Assembly (NCBI GenBank): GCA_001969505.1
Contig: LSSK01000676.1
Span: 1 to 19,008, forward strand
DNA length: 19,008 nt
Source: Zancudomyces culisetae
Taxonomy: Eukaryota; Kickxellomycota; Harpellomycetes; Harpellales; Legeriomycetaceae
Direction: 5' to 3'
Position 1 is the first letter of the stretch. Each line of letters begins with the position of its first letter. Made by a program: the position numbers and the translations under genes. The notes under the pieces are model-generated. The model was given only the letters and a program-made list of their open reading frames with translations, did no database searches and was not told where the DNA came from. This document shows, in pieces, positions 1 to 9,661 of this stretch.

Positions 1-8
1 GGTGTAGA

Positions 9-2966
9 TCAAGAATATGATGAGAGCTGTTTGATACAGTCACTGATAACAATGTAGCTTGACTTTATATTATTATCAATAGCAAATGGTGAAGACGCAG
101 AGCGTGAGTTTGAGGATGAAAGAAGATCGTTTAGAGCGTTGATTAAGGGGCTAACCTCCCTACTGGCTCTCAACTTATTTTCAGCACTGTGGGAAACCAG
201 TGCATCCAAAACGGAGTAAAAGCTATTCGAGATTTTGGAAAAGTAATCCAACAGGCTGGAAGAACTCAGTGGGAGGGTTGAATACAAATCCACGCAGGCA
301 TCAACTAATGTAGTCGCTATCTTCATCAGGATATCCCGGTATATTCTCGGTTCCAAACCCAGCGGCTCTTTTTCGATTGTGGAAAGAACAACATCGAGCT
401 GGCGCTTAAAGCGGGGAGCAACAACCTCTTGTGTCTGTTTTAAAAGGGTCTTGGTCAAGGGGAGACCGTAGAGTGGAGAGTGGTGCAGAGCCCAAAACTT
501 GACATTGGACAAGTACACGTCGTAAGACCGCATCTGGATCAACGCATTTAGGTATAGGCGCGTAGCAGCGGCAGAAATGGTAACAGTGGCAGGGGAGTAC
601 GGATCCAGCGAATCAACCATATCGGCATTACCACTAGTATCTTTTACTGGTGGGCGTTTGCGGGATGGAACCAAGGATCTGATCCTGGAAGCATGAGTCT
701 TCATGTGGGTAATGATTTTGTCGGCCACTTTAACCTGATCACCGCCTTTTAGGACGGCCTCTTGCACTTTGATCTCTAAATTCACCATTTCCAAAACCAA
801 AATGGGATTTCGCAGTAAATAGGCTCTTATTATTTCCCGTATTTGAGTCATTTGTAAATTCTCTAATGAAACACTTGAGCCGGGTGTAGAGCCTTGGGTT
901 GGTTGTTGTTGATCAGGATCAAAAATGGTTGGTGCCAACAGAACATGAACCAAACCAGCCAAGTCCTGGCTACGCACTACCGCTCCATGCGTCTTCTCCA
1001 TTTCCATATATATTTCACAAAATGCCTTGCCCATAACCAATCCTTTTATACAATCACGTGCCAAGACGATTTTGGTAAGATCTTTAAGCAACTCGGGATC
1101 GAATAGTCGAGGCTGTAGTCGGATTCCACGGCATACACGTTCCTCTTGTTGCACAAGCTTGCCCCACGTTTTAACACTTGCTGCTTCGCCTTGCTTAGCC
1201 TCAGCTACCAATTCTTGAAGAGTAATTCTTAGCTTCGTAACATTTAACCTTTCTCGAGCCTTTTCGAACTGGCCACCACCCGTTTTTCCCAGTAATGAAA
1301 AGTATCCTGGGGGTAATCCATAGCTTAAATGTCTCATATCTCTTAAAAATTCTGTTTCCGCCGACTTTGCCGCTATTGGTGCCCCATCCTCCTCAGCCGT
1401 ATCTTTTGAATCAGTACTCAAGTTTCTTCCCAGTAGATTATTTTCCAATTCTGGTTTTTCCTCAAAAATTTCGCATAGGTGCTTTATCTGCGCGCTGTGA
1501 CTAAGTACTTGCTTTAATATTTCTTGATCGCTTTCCTTGCTGTCATTACCGTTCAACAGCTCGTTCACAAAATCTAGTGCTTTCAGTGCGCCTTCTTCCA
1601 ACCTTCGCGTGTATATATCAGCTTCAACCTTTGTCTCCTTTTCCGAGTCCTTTTTGTGTATAGCTATATTACTTAGTATCCTATCAGTCATCACATGAGT
1701 ATATAAATCTCCACAGTCCGATAACGAAAATACAACTTCTTGGTCCTTCAGGCTCCCCGAAACCAGCCCAACTATTGATCCAATATCATCAGCTGCTGTT
1801 CTATCTGCAACAACCCGGCTTGTATATCCCATTGTTTCATCGATTCTTATGTTGTGCAATCGGTAATGCCGATCGCTGCTTCCCGTATTTATCAAATCCA
1901 AATGACTTTTACTCCAACAAACCTTTGTCACTGTTCCGTTTATCTGATTCTTACCTATAACTGCCGCAACGTCCACCCCAGCTCCCATTTTATTGCCACC
2001 AGTGAATCTAATGTCCCAGATATTAACCACTCCACCATCTCCTCCCGATGCTATCCAATATGGAACGAATGGTGACCAGCTTATGTCGTTTATTGCCAAG
2101 CCCTGACCATCGTTTTGCATCTTCCAAAAAATCCCTCTCCCCTTTTTACGAAGATCCAAAATACTAATACCACCATCTGTACTTCCGCTCAATATTTGAC
2201 TATACGGATTGTGTGGGCTCCATTCAGCAGTGAAAATTGGTTGTCCCGCCATCTTCTCAATTCTAATCGCCTTACTATTTCTATTAATATCCCATACATT
2301 TACTGTACCGCTTAAACAGGATAAAAATGTTGTTGTTTTTGCATTTGCCCTATCAAGTACCCTCCACGCACCCCCGCTTCCATCGCCACCATCATCTGTG
2401 CTTATAGTTCCCAGACAAAATGCAACACAACCCACTCTTCTACTAGCAATATGATTTCCTGGCGCTGCCGTTTCAACGCTTTTTGCTGCCTTATTCTTAT
2501 ATGTTTCAATACATTTTACCACCCCTTTACCGCCTCCATTGTTTCCTTCGCCTTCGCCTTGATTGTTTTGCAAGAGTTGTGAGCTTGAAACTTGATACAG
2601 TATCGACGCGCCCCTCTCCGTTCCTGTTATCAAAAAGTCGTCCTGGTAGCTTAATGAATATATCGGAAAACGGGAGGCAAAGAATGCCTTTATTTTCAAT
2701 TCTGTCTCTCTATTCCTTTCATGTTTAGCCTCCACAAAAAATAAATTGGTATCGTAGGATCCTGATCCAACTGCTATCAATGGCAGATTGTTGGATATGG
2801 CTAAGCTCGTTGTAAATCTCGATTCTTCTGGTAGTGGTAAACTCGTTGATTTTAATCCCTCTATATCTGCAAGTTGCGAGGCTAAATATTCTGTTCTCCA
2901 AGCGCTCAAGCCCGCAAAATCTCTTTTAATTCTTTCCACTGAGTTGTAGCTCTGTTGTATTTCCAT
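9..2966 (-). CDS. WD40-repeat protein with long uncharacterised helical C-terminal half (985 aa)
   Basis: This intronless frame ends in TGA at 9-11. The open frame continues upstream to a TTG at 2993, but the first ATG is at 2966 in a good context (A at -3, G at +4), giving 985 aa. The N-terminal ~380 residues look like a WD40 propeller: GTVNVWDI (about 220-227), GGISILDLR (about 265-273) and GGVVNIWDIR (about 311-320), plus SPxxPYxxxSGxxDG-type blade starts. Two glycine/acid-rich inserts (about 135-148 and 190-200) look like surface loops. Residues from about 440 to the end have no WD repeats and read as helical, with a serine-rich tail. WD40 propellers are protein-interaction platforms, so a scaffold or adaptor role is likely, but I do not recognise the family or its partners. 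The gene is real (length, no stops, clear repeats); its function is unknown. Confidence 0.9.
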   Translation of the reverse strand: MEIQQSYNSVERIKRDFAGLSAWRTEYLASQLADIEGLKSTSLPLPEESRFTTSLAISNNLPLIAVGSGSYDTNLFFVEAKHERNRETELKIKAFFASRFPIYSLSYQDDFLITGTERGASILYQVSSSQLLQNNQGEGEGNNGGGKGVVKCIETYKNKAAKSVETAAPGNHIASRRVGCVAFCLGTISTDDGGDGSGGAWRVLDRANAKTTTFLSCLSGTVNVWDINRNSKAIRIEKMAGQPIFTAEWSPHNPYSQILSGSTDGGISILDLRKKGRGIFWKMQNDGQGLAINDISWSPFVPYWIASGGDGGVVNIWDIRFTGGNKMGAGVDVAAVIGKNQINGTVTKVCWSKSHLDLINTGSSDRHYRLHNIRIDETMGYTSRVVADRTAADDIGSIVGLVSGSLKDQEVVFSLSDCGDLYTHVMTDRILSNIAIHKKDSEKETKVEADIYTRRLEEGALKALDFVNELLNGNDSKESDQEILKQVLSHSAQIKHLCEIFEEKPELENNLLGRNLSTDSKDTAEEDGAPIAAKSAETEFLRDMRHLSYGLPPGYFSLLGKTGGGQFEKARERLNVTKLRITLQELVAEAKQGEAASVKTWGKLVQQEERVCRGIRLQPRLFDPELLKDLTKIVLARDCIKGLVMGKAFCEIYMEMEKTHGAVVRSQDLAGLVHVLLAPTIFDPDQQQPTQGSTPGSSVSLENLQMTQIREIIRAYLLRNPILVLEMVNLEIKVQEAVLKGGDQVKVADKIITHMKTHASRIRSLVPSRKRPPVKDTSGNADMVDSLDPYSPATVTISAAATRLYLNALIQMRSYDVYLSNVKFWALHHSPLYGLPLTKTLLKQTQEVVAPRFKRQLDVVLSTIEKEPLGLEPRIYRDILMKIATTLVDACVDLYSTLPLSSSSLLDYFSKISNSFYSVLDALVSHSAENKLRASREVSPLINALNDLLSSSNSRSASSPFAIDNNIKSSYIVISDCIKQLSSYS

Positions 2967-4000
2967 TCTTGTACTGCTAATAGATTTTTTCAAATAATAA
3001 ACGTATAGATTTTGTGTTATTTCTGTGATAAGCGCCTGTAGCGGATAGAAATAGTTCGGTATTCACAGCCAATGTATAATTGTGTGAGTCAGGAAAAGCA
3101 TATGATTTATACTGGGCTGGACCAATCGGCTAAAAAGTATTATCTGTTTTGCTAGTAGCAGTGTTACTGGCGGTGATAGAAATTTTGGTTTCGATTTTCG
3201 CGCTTTTTTGCTATCTTACTGCTATTTTACCTGAAGTAAAGGTTATTTTAAGGAAAGAGTCAGCTAAATTTAGCACAGTATTTTATTATTGTACTTTCAA
3301 TCTTTTGTGGTTTGATGGTAAGGAGTTGTACAATAAAGAGCTAAAGCTGAGAATTAAAAAGTTGAAGGTAAAATGGTCGGCAAAATCTCTGCTTTTGTTT
3401 TTTTTGTTCAAAATTTACAAAACAGCTATTGGCTATTTTGTTAACTTCAATTTTCGTTCTGCAAGCATAATTGGCTAATATTTTTGGAAATTGCAAATAA
3501 AAGAACCAGATTCAGTTTTGTTAAAACAAATATTATGTATATGCTCACCACAGCCCATGTTCAACAGCTTAAAATTAGGTGATATTTATTATTTACAAAG
3601 TCTCTAGGACACTTCTGGGCTAGAAAACTCACATAGCTGTGACTGAAAGCGCTTTGCATCAGCGGTTGATTTGTTCAAAGCGTTATAAAGCATCCCGCTT
3701 ACTTTGCAGGTCAGAAAAAAGCAGAAAAGACAAAGTAAACCAACTACGTCAAAAAATACAAAAATAAATAAAACGGTGGGGAGGGCAAGGGTGGAAGGGT
3801 GGGTGGGGGAAAAAAAACGAGGCTATATTCAGTGTTGGCGCATAACGGAAAAAAAGATTAACATTAAACATTCTAAAAGTTGAAAAAGCTCTATGCACCA
3901 AAATTAACGGTAAATGAGTGGATTACAAAGGTAGTTATATACAATGATTTTGTACATGGAGGTATAAGTGATTTAGATAATATGTATGGGATTTTGTAGA
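2967..4000. other. Intergenic spacer between the WD40 gene and the Byr4-like gene
   Basis: This holds the promoter region of the WD40 gene and the 3' flank of the Byr4-like gene, both on the minus strand. The only long open frame (3149-3478, plus) contains no ATG and is not counted as a gene. The notable element is a G-rich tract at 3778-3809. No RNA gene was seen. Confidence 0.7.
3778..3809 (+). other. Predicted G-quadruplex motif
   Basis: The plus strand has six runs of three or more G (3778-3781, 3783-3785, 3789-3791, 3797-3799, 3801-3803, 3805-3809), separated by loops of A, CAA, TGGAA, T and T. This satisfies the standard G3+N1-7 rule with runs to spare. It is followed directly by a run of eight or more A. 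It lies about 190 bp beyond the stop of the Byr4-like gene, on the template strand of that gene. Confidence 0.7.
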
Positions 4001-5389
4001 TTAATTTGGAGGAAACCAACTTTGAGTAAACTGCTGGTATGAACTCGAAAAACCTAACCACCCCTCTACGTCACTTTGGTCTGGGTTAAAAGTACTAGAT
4101 ATCTCTTTTTCGGTTAAAGAACTGGGTTCATTAAAAATGGGAATGTTTGAAAAAGGATCCTCATTTTCTTCAGTATTGCGTGGTGAGTATATTGCAAAAT
4201 CGTATGGTTTGCTGTAACTCTGCTCATCAACCGCTGTTTCGTCAGGTTCATAACTTAGTCTATGTTTTGAGTGTTTACTTCGTAGTCCTCTAAGCCTATA
4301 ATCCAGAGTACCACGCGTACTATTGGAGTCATCCGTTTCTTCCTGGTTTACTTTAACCCACTTTTGTTGAATAGAGTCAAAATATATTTTCTCGCTGCTC
4401 TGAGTCAAGGTTTTTCGGTTCTCAAGCCGATTTCTAGATTTTTTAGTGTTTAATTCATATTCGCCATTACTAGTCTGTCTATCCTTACAAACCTCACCAG
4501 TGATCCCAGTACCATTACCATTGTCATCACTAGTAGTGACTACCTCTATACTACCTCTTATATCGTCATCCCACTCACTGCCTTTCTTATAAAACCTTTC
4601 CATTTCCTGTTCAAACGTAGCATCAAATACATTTTCTTCTGCCTCATTACCAACCCACATTTTTCTTACCGGATCATAAATCATTTTACCAACAATTCTG
4701 GGCTCGTTAATGTTTCCCATATTTTTTATTAATGACACTCTTCCCGAGCCAGAATGTTCTCTTTTTGTTACAATTTTTGCTTTATATATTACATGTTTAC
4801 CACCGGTTTCTTCTGCTGGGGATGATGGGCCTGTGGGTTTTTCATATGCCCTGTAGTGGCTACTACTTCCCTCGTATCCATCTTCGCCGCCATCCTGGGA
4901 TATATATTTCCGGTATCCATACTGGTTTTCTGGACTGAAGGCTGTATTAATTGAATCTTTTTCTATCACATATCTCGTATTGAATTGCGGAAGGTCATCA
5001 CCATTTTTAAACAAATCATTACTACCAATAAATCCCCATCTATCTCCATACTCGCTGCCAAAACCTGCACTCGTCGATTCTCCTTGACGATCGTCCAAGT
5101 CGGATTTTCGATTTTTCAGGAATGACGGTAGTTCATTTTCAGACACCTCGCTTTCATTCTCCCACATCTTATTTACAATCTCGTCCAAATTATCCTCAGT
5201 CTCCAAATCATATGCTTTTGATGCAAAACTCGAATTTCTTGATGCGATTCTGACAAAGGGCTTATGAATGCTTAGTCCATCCTTATCGCCTACAGCGAGC
5301 TCTTCGGCCCGCCCGAACTCTATGCCATATTCTGGATTTTCATCCAATTCGGTTTCCTCATACTCTCTCAGAAAACCTAGGGCATCCAT
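4001..5389 (-). CDS. Byr4/Bfa1-like mitotic exit (septation) network GAP component (462 aa)
   Basis: This single-exon frame runs from ATG at 5389 (A at -3, G at +4) to TAA at 4001. Byr4 (fission yeast) and Bfa1 (budding yeast) act at the spindle pole body with a TBC-domain partner (Cdc16/Bub2) as a two-part GAP for the GTPase Spg1/Tem1, restraining mitotic exit and septation. The assignment rests on remembered family motifs: an acidic, mostly disordered N-terminus; SLIKNMGN followed by GKMIYDPVRKMWVGNE (residues 219-249); a second related block, EKIYFDSIQQKWVKVNQEE (333-351); and an acidic DPF-type block, EENEDPFSNIPIF (407-419). At 462 aa it is shorter than Bfa1 (574) and Byr4 (665). No catalytic residues are expected, because the partner supplies the GAP fold. 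An overlapping upstream ORF may damp its translation. The alternative is a lineage-specific disordered protein sharing the motif. Confidence 0.85.
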   Translation of the reverse strand: MDALGFLREYEETELDENPEYGIEFGRAEELAVGDKDGLSIHKPFVRIASRNSSFASKAYDLETEDNLDEIVNKMWENESEVSENELPSFLKNRKSDLDDRQGESTSAGFGSEYGDRWGFIGSNDLFKNGDDLPQFNTRYVIEKDSINTAFSPENQYGYRKYISQDGGEDGYEGSSSHYRAYEKPTGPSSPAEETGGKHVIYKAKIVTKREHSGSGRVSLIKNMGNINEPRIVGKMIYDPVRKMWVGNEAEENVFDATFEQEMERFYKKGSEWDDDIRGSIEVVTTSDDNGNGTGITGEVCKDRQTSNGEYELNTKKSRNRLENRKTLTQSSEKIYFDSIQQKWVKVNQEETDDSNSTRGTLDYRLRGLRSKHSKHRLSYEPDETAVDEQSYSKPYDFAIYSPRNTEENEDPFSNIPIFNEPSSLTEKEISSTFNPDQSDVEGWLGFSSSYQQFTQSWFPPN

Positions 5390-5402
5390 TCTTTGGTTTC
5401 AT
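5358..5402 (-). promoter_or_regulatory. Overlapping upstream ORF at the Byr4-like start
   Basis: An ATG at 5402, only 13 nt before the main ATG and in another frame, opens a 14-codon frame that overlaps the main start and ends in TGA at 5358-5360. Its own context is weak (T at -3) while the main ATG is strong (A at -3, G at +4), so leaky scanning could serve both. Whether it is in the transcript depends on the unmapped transcription start. Confidence 0.4.
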
Positions 5403-8090
5403 CAATCTTTAGTTTCACTCTTGTTTATTGTGATTCAAATCCGTTTTGATACAAATACTAATTGTTATTTTCACACCAGCCTTTGTAAATATCGGTAGTG
5501 TAATAGCATTAATGTTGACTTCTTATATCATGGGCGTAAAGAAATTGAAAAGAGCAGTAAGTAATCTGTGTTTACTTTACTTGCCCCGGTCAGATATCCA
5601 TAAATACAATGAAAGAGTCTATTAAGTGACTCGGGATAAAGGCTTCAATGGAGCTTCAGCTTTATTTCGATAGAATAATTGCAATCTATATGCTAATGTA
5701 ATTACATGTTTGGAACAATGGAATTAGTATAGGAATTCCGAATTCACACCAATTGCATTCAAACAATTGCTCATCTGCTTTACAACGATTTCGGCTAAAG
5801 AAAAAAAAAATTTTTATTTGTGAAACAACACAAAACACTAAATTTTGAAGTCTAATTTAGTCAATTCTGTGCCCTTTCATGCTCTACTTTAGACCAATTC
5901 TGGCATTTGTGCACTCTAGAGTTTGATTGTCACCTTTTACGTTTTACAAGTTAATTTTTTGTGCTACACATTGGACAATAATGGCTGGATTTTTTTTGAA
6001 ATTGCACCTATGTTGATACACCAATTTCAAAGTTTTGTTGTATTACCTAATTATCCTGATTGCTGTGTAATCTGCGGCTCTCCAATTTATTAATTGTTCA
6101 CTGACATAACACCAGTATATTTCGCCTAATGTGGTAATGATAAAAATGAATTCAATTTTGCCAAATGTAAATGGGGGGGGTACTTCATTACGTCAATTTC
6201 TGGACAAAATAACTGCATCGATTCGCTCATCTTTGTGAGAAAAGAAGGGCACTTGGTTAACAAGGGGAAATCAGTTGATATCATTTGACCACCGCCATCA
6301 ATATTTTTTAGTTAGCATCATCTACACCCTAGTGATATTCGGGCGGACTTGCTTAAGTAAAATCAGGTTTGAGTTCAGTCGAGTTGCTTTTTTTGGGGGT
6401 GTTTTTTTCCGTTTTGTTCAAATGATTTGCAATTTTTTGGAGTAATTTTGAAGATAAACAAGGCAAGCCGGCTCAATAAAGAAGCGTTAAAATTATAGCG
6501 AGTTTTTTTGTGGTTATGCCAGCGTTGATATGTGTACAATGGGATACAAAAATTCTTATACTCGTGTAAATCTTAAAAGCAAACAAATACTCATTCAGGC
6601 CAGTAAAAGAAGCTTGAATCCATTAGTTTATTTTTAGGTAATGGTTATTTTGTATTTGTTTTTTTTTTACATAGAACACTGCTTTATGATTCCTATTATT
6701 AAAAGAGCGTCCCCAACACCCAATAAATTGGATCATGCGGATGTCTTGTTAAATTTGCTTTTCCTCACGCCTTGGTTCATTTTTGCGTAGATTTGCCTCT
6801 TTCCGCATCATTTTTTTTACTTTTGTTTGGTTTGGTTTGGTTTGGTTTTGTTAAACCATCTTTTATATTCACTCCAATTTATTTATGATTAGCACCAGCA
6901 AATTTTAATTTCCGAACCGCCTTGTCTAAATTTAAGCCTTGAAAAGAACACAAATAAAAATCTTCAATATTAAAATTGCAAATATACTTTTTTTAGACTT
7001 TGCAACTTCGAAGATACTTGGGCACAGCGCGCTCATTTGCAACCTTACACGTGTTTTAGTCTGATGGTCTAAACTAAAGCAGTAAAGTAACAAAAGATAC
7101 AAACCAAAACTTAGAAAAAAAAAGTTAAAGACACACAAGACACTTCATACTCAAAAGCATCGAACATACCTCAGCATCCATTATTTTTGTGCTACCATAA
7201 CCTCTTTACACTACAACTCATGGATATTATATTTGAAGTTGTGCTTTACATTATTTACAAACCAAAACTTTTGTAGCCAAATCTTCTTCCTCATCAATTG
7301 GTGTACAATTTCAATTATAGATATATCCTGTAATGGCTGTTAAACGGATTTAATTGCACATCATGACGCGCGTTGTTCATTTTTATAAACACCTCGATAC
7401 ATGGTACACGTATTTTCATCAACTAGTACCAAAGTGCTCTTTTCGTTTTGTTTACATTTGTACTAGTCATTTCCCTTTTTGTTTATCAAAAAATCACTTT
7501 GTGCTAATGTCATCATGTAATTAGACCACAAGCTTTTACTAGGCCGCCGAACCAGAAAATTAAGCATTATTACCTACCACCCCCTTCACCAACTTCCACT
7601 AAAATAAAACATGTCTACGAACAATAAGCAAATAATTTTGTGCTGGAGTAAAAGATATTAACAGATCGTACAGTATAGGGCGTGTAAATCAAAATTGTTA
7701 AGCGTCTTTTTTAATATGCAATGGTAGTTGAGGAGATCATCTACAAGATAAATTTAAATAATCATCACACATGAGGTCACCATAAATCGGCTCTTTTCCA
7801 ATTAGCACACTGGTACATACGTCGTTTACATATACAAACCACATATTGCGGTTAACCATTGTGCTTATAGAGTCAATTTGGTATCAAGTTCGTATGAAAG
7901 CAAAATTTGGTTCTCAAGTATACCAGTCGTCTTCATTTTTAATTTTGAATACCATACGGTTTCATTTTTTATTCTTTAATTCAGTTTTAGAGAAACAAGG
8001 CATAATTTTGAAGAGAAAAGGGAACCCATGATAAAAAAATAATATTAAAAGAGGCTGTCAAATTCTCAGATTCTCAGCAAAAATGGGGTA
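5390..8090. other. 2.7 kb intergenic region without a supported gene
   Basis: The stretch is AT-rich with many A and T runs, a run of eight G at 6173-6180 and a short TTTGG repeat. Frames listed by simple scanning here (6932-7138 minus, 7846-8031 plus) start at TTG and lack any known motif. A 31-codon ATG frame at 5530-5625 (plus) contains an internal GTAAGT but no convincing downstream exon. No tRNA B-box or other RNA gene was recognised. Its right end is the 3' flank of the hydrolase gene and its left end the promoter of the Byr4-like gene. Confidence 0.6.
6826..6845. repeat. (TTTGG)4 short tandem repeat
   Basis: Four exact copies of the 5-bp unit TTTGG, flanked by near-copies (TTTG before, TTTTG after). 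It lies in the gene-free stretch and is a simple repeat with no known role. Confidence 0.85.
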
Positions 8091-9057
8091 TTAATGATGA
8101 GATTTTGGGCAGCAACTGCTGGAAAGGATGCTTTTGAATCCGCTAGCAACAATAGTGAAGGCCTCGTTTGCGCGTGCAGCAACAGCAGAATCTTGCCATT
8201 CTCCTCTGGCAGCACACCAACCGTGGATCATGTCGTCAAATCTTTGCATATAGCACAGTTTTCCAAATGGTTTGGCCTGGATAAGCTTGAAATCCTCAGT
8301 AAAATCTCTCTCATTCTGTGAAGGCAAAACAATCATTGGTGCGTTTGCTTTTTCAAAGTCTTCGGCTACCAAAAGCGATGGGTGAACACAGGCACCACCT
8401 TTATATGAGGGATCGTGCGCTGAAGCTGCCATAACCATTTTAGCGCCCCAGCAAAAGCCGATTAGGAAAATATTTTCGGCACCATTATCTTGCAAATATT
8501 TTTTGGCTAATTTAAAGTCTGACTCAAGAATTTCCCAGGTCCCTTTTCTTTTAACATAATCCATAAACTTGTTACCATCACCTAACATTTCATTAGTTGG
8601 TGGATCGTTGCGAAGAAAATCGGGCATTATTACCCTGTATCCTGCCTTGGACAAGATGTCACATCCCTGGTACGCGTTTGGGCTATATATGATTTCATTT
8701 TATTTGAGTCAAAATTCGTTTTTATATCTGGGTATATATAGAGTTACGAATACTTACTGGTTTGTGAATACATCATACACGTATAAGATGGCATTTTTGC
8801 TAGCCTAACAAGTACGATCGAAAGCAAATAAAGATGTTAGTTTTGTGAAAACAATATAAATAGCTGTACAGCTTTTTTTGCTTGATGAATGTGACTGTAC
8901 AATAACAACGAAAAAAAAACAAAGAATAAAGAATAAAGTTCACCTTATCACCAACAACATAGCAATCGAGATCATCTTTCAGTTTGAAAGTCTCGCCAAC
9001 TGGCGTGTATTTAGCCTGTACTGGAGGTGTGTTACAACATTCCTTGATGAAAGACAT
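8091..9057 (-). CDS. Dienelactone hydrolase family protein (alpha/beta hydrolase), three exons, 250 aa
   Basis: The exons are 8944-9057, 8758-8804 and 8091-8682; joined they give 753 nt, ending in TAA at 8091-8093. The start ATG at 9057 has AAA before it. The N-terminus carries the CCNTPP motif seen in eukaryotic dienelactone-hydrolase homologues (yeast AIM2 type). Exon 2 gives KNAILYVYDVF and the join restores HPNAYQGCDIL. The catalytic triad is visible: nucleophile Cys131 in GFCWGA, a likely Asp180 and His207 in DDMIHGW. The family hydrolyses ester or lactone bonds in small molecules; the physiological substrate in fungi is unclear. The protein has no signal peptide and is probably cytosolic. 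Introns are 139 nt (GTGAAC donor, AACTAAC branch site) and 75 nt (GTAAGT donor). The tail carries an unusual SSSCCPKSHH. The length matches the family. Confidence 0.93.
8683..8757 (-). other. Intron 2 of the dienelactone hydrolase gene
   Basis: 75 nt, donor GTAAGT, acceptor ATATAG, splitting a codon after its second base. Removing it joins VFTNH to PNAYQGCDIL, where relatives have F-x-x-HPN. A TTGACTC at mid-intron is a possible branch site. Confidence 0.88.
8805..8943 (-). other. Intron 1 of the dienelactone hydrolase gene
   Basis: 139 nt, donor GTGAAC (weaker than GTAAGT), acceptor TTGTTAG, between codons. AACTAAC at 8836-8842 (minus) is a good branch site. Removal joins VVGDK to ASKNAILYVYDVF in frame. 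Exon 2 downstream is only 47 nt. Confidence 0.88.
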
Positions 9058-9661
9058 TTTTGCTTTTGTAAGATTGAATGTATACTTTAACTTGATATTC
9101 TATTAAAACGTTGATGAAAATTGAAATGAGAATCGGCTTTGTTGTTATATTTATTTCATTCAAGCAAAACCTCCTTAGGCCCCTTCTTTTTTTTTTTGTC
9201 TGGGTTAGTTTTTTTCAATGAAGTTTTTATTCGATTTACGCAATCCTAAGAACTGTCATTCGTCTTTCAATGTATTAAATAAAAAGTGCATATATTTTGA
9301 CGCATGTTATTGGAGATATGAAAAGGCCTAGATTCCGATTTGGCAATATTTGGACAGTTAAATTCAGATAAAGTAGAGCGAAGTGCTTGAAACAGCGAAC
9401 TGGGAAAAGCTGGATGAACATTTTTAATGGTGTGGCATTAGTTTTGCGTTGACAATGCTTTATCCAATTAACTCACCATTTTTCTCTTTTATGTCTGGGT
9501 GCATGTGAACAATCAAAAACCGCTAACCTGAAATTCGGAAAAAGGCTACAAAGCGTTTTAAAAATTCAAAAAGCATAAATACGTTTTGAAATACAACTCG
9601 TCTCTTTTATCAGCATAATGATTCAAGCAGCGTTTACTCTAAAAGCATTTTTGAACCCTGG

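Noticed and set aside
2967-2993. Longer N-terminus of the WD40 protein from a TTG start
   Set aside because: Eukaryotic nuclear genes normally start at ATG, and the ATG at 2966 has a strong context. The same reasoning removes the GTG extension (15185-15211) of the secreted protein.
3149-3478. 109-codon open frame with hydrophobic segments
   Set aside because: It begins at TTG after a stop and contains no ATG at all; the hydrophobic content follows from T-rich DNA.
6129-6291. Open stretch without a start that reads somewhat like protein (NCIDSLIFVRKEGHLVNKGK)
   Set aside because: No ATG, crosses a run of eight G, no known motif and no good splice sites beside it.
6932-7138. 68-codon minus-strand frame rich in Phe and Leu
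   Set aside because: It starts at TTG, has only a late internal ATG, and its composition is that of T-rich spacer.
7846-8031. 61-codon plus-strand frame
   Set aside because: It starts at TTG, shows no motif, and lies in AT-rich spacer.
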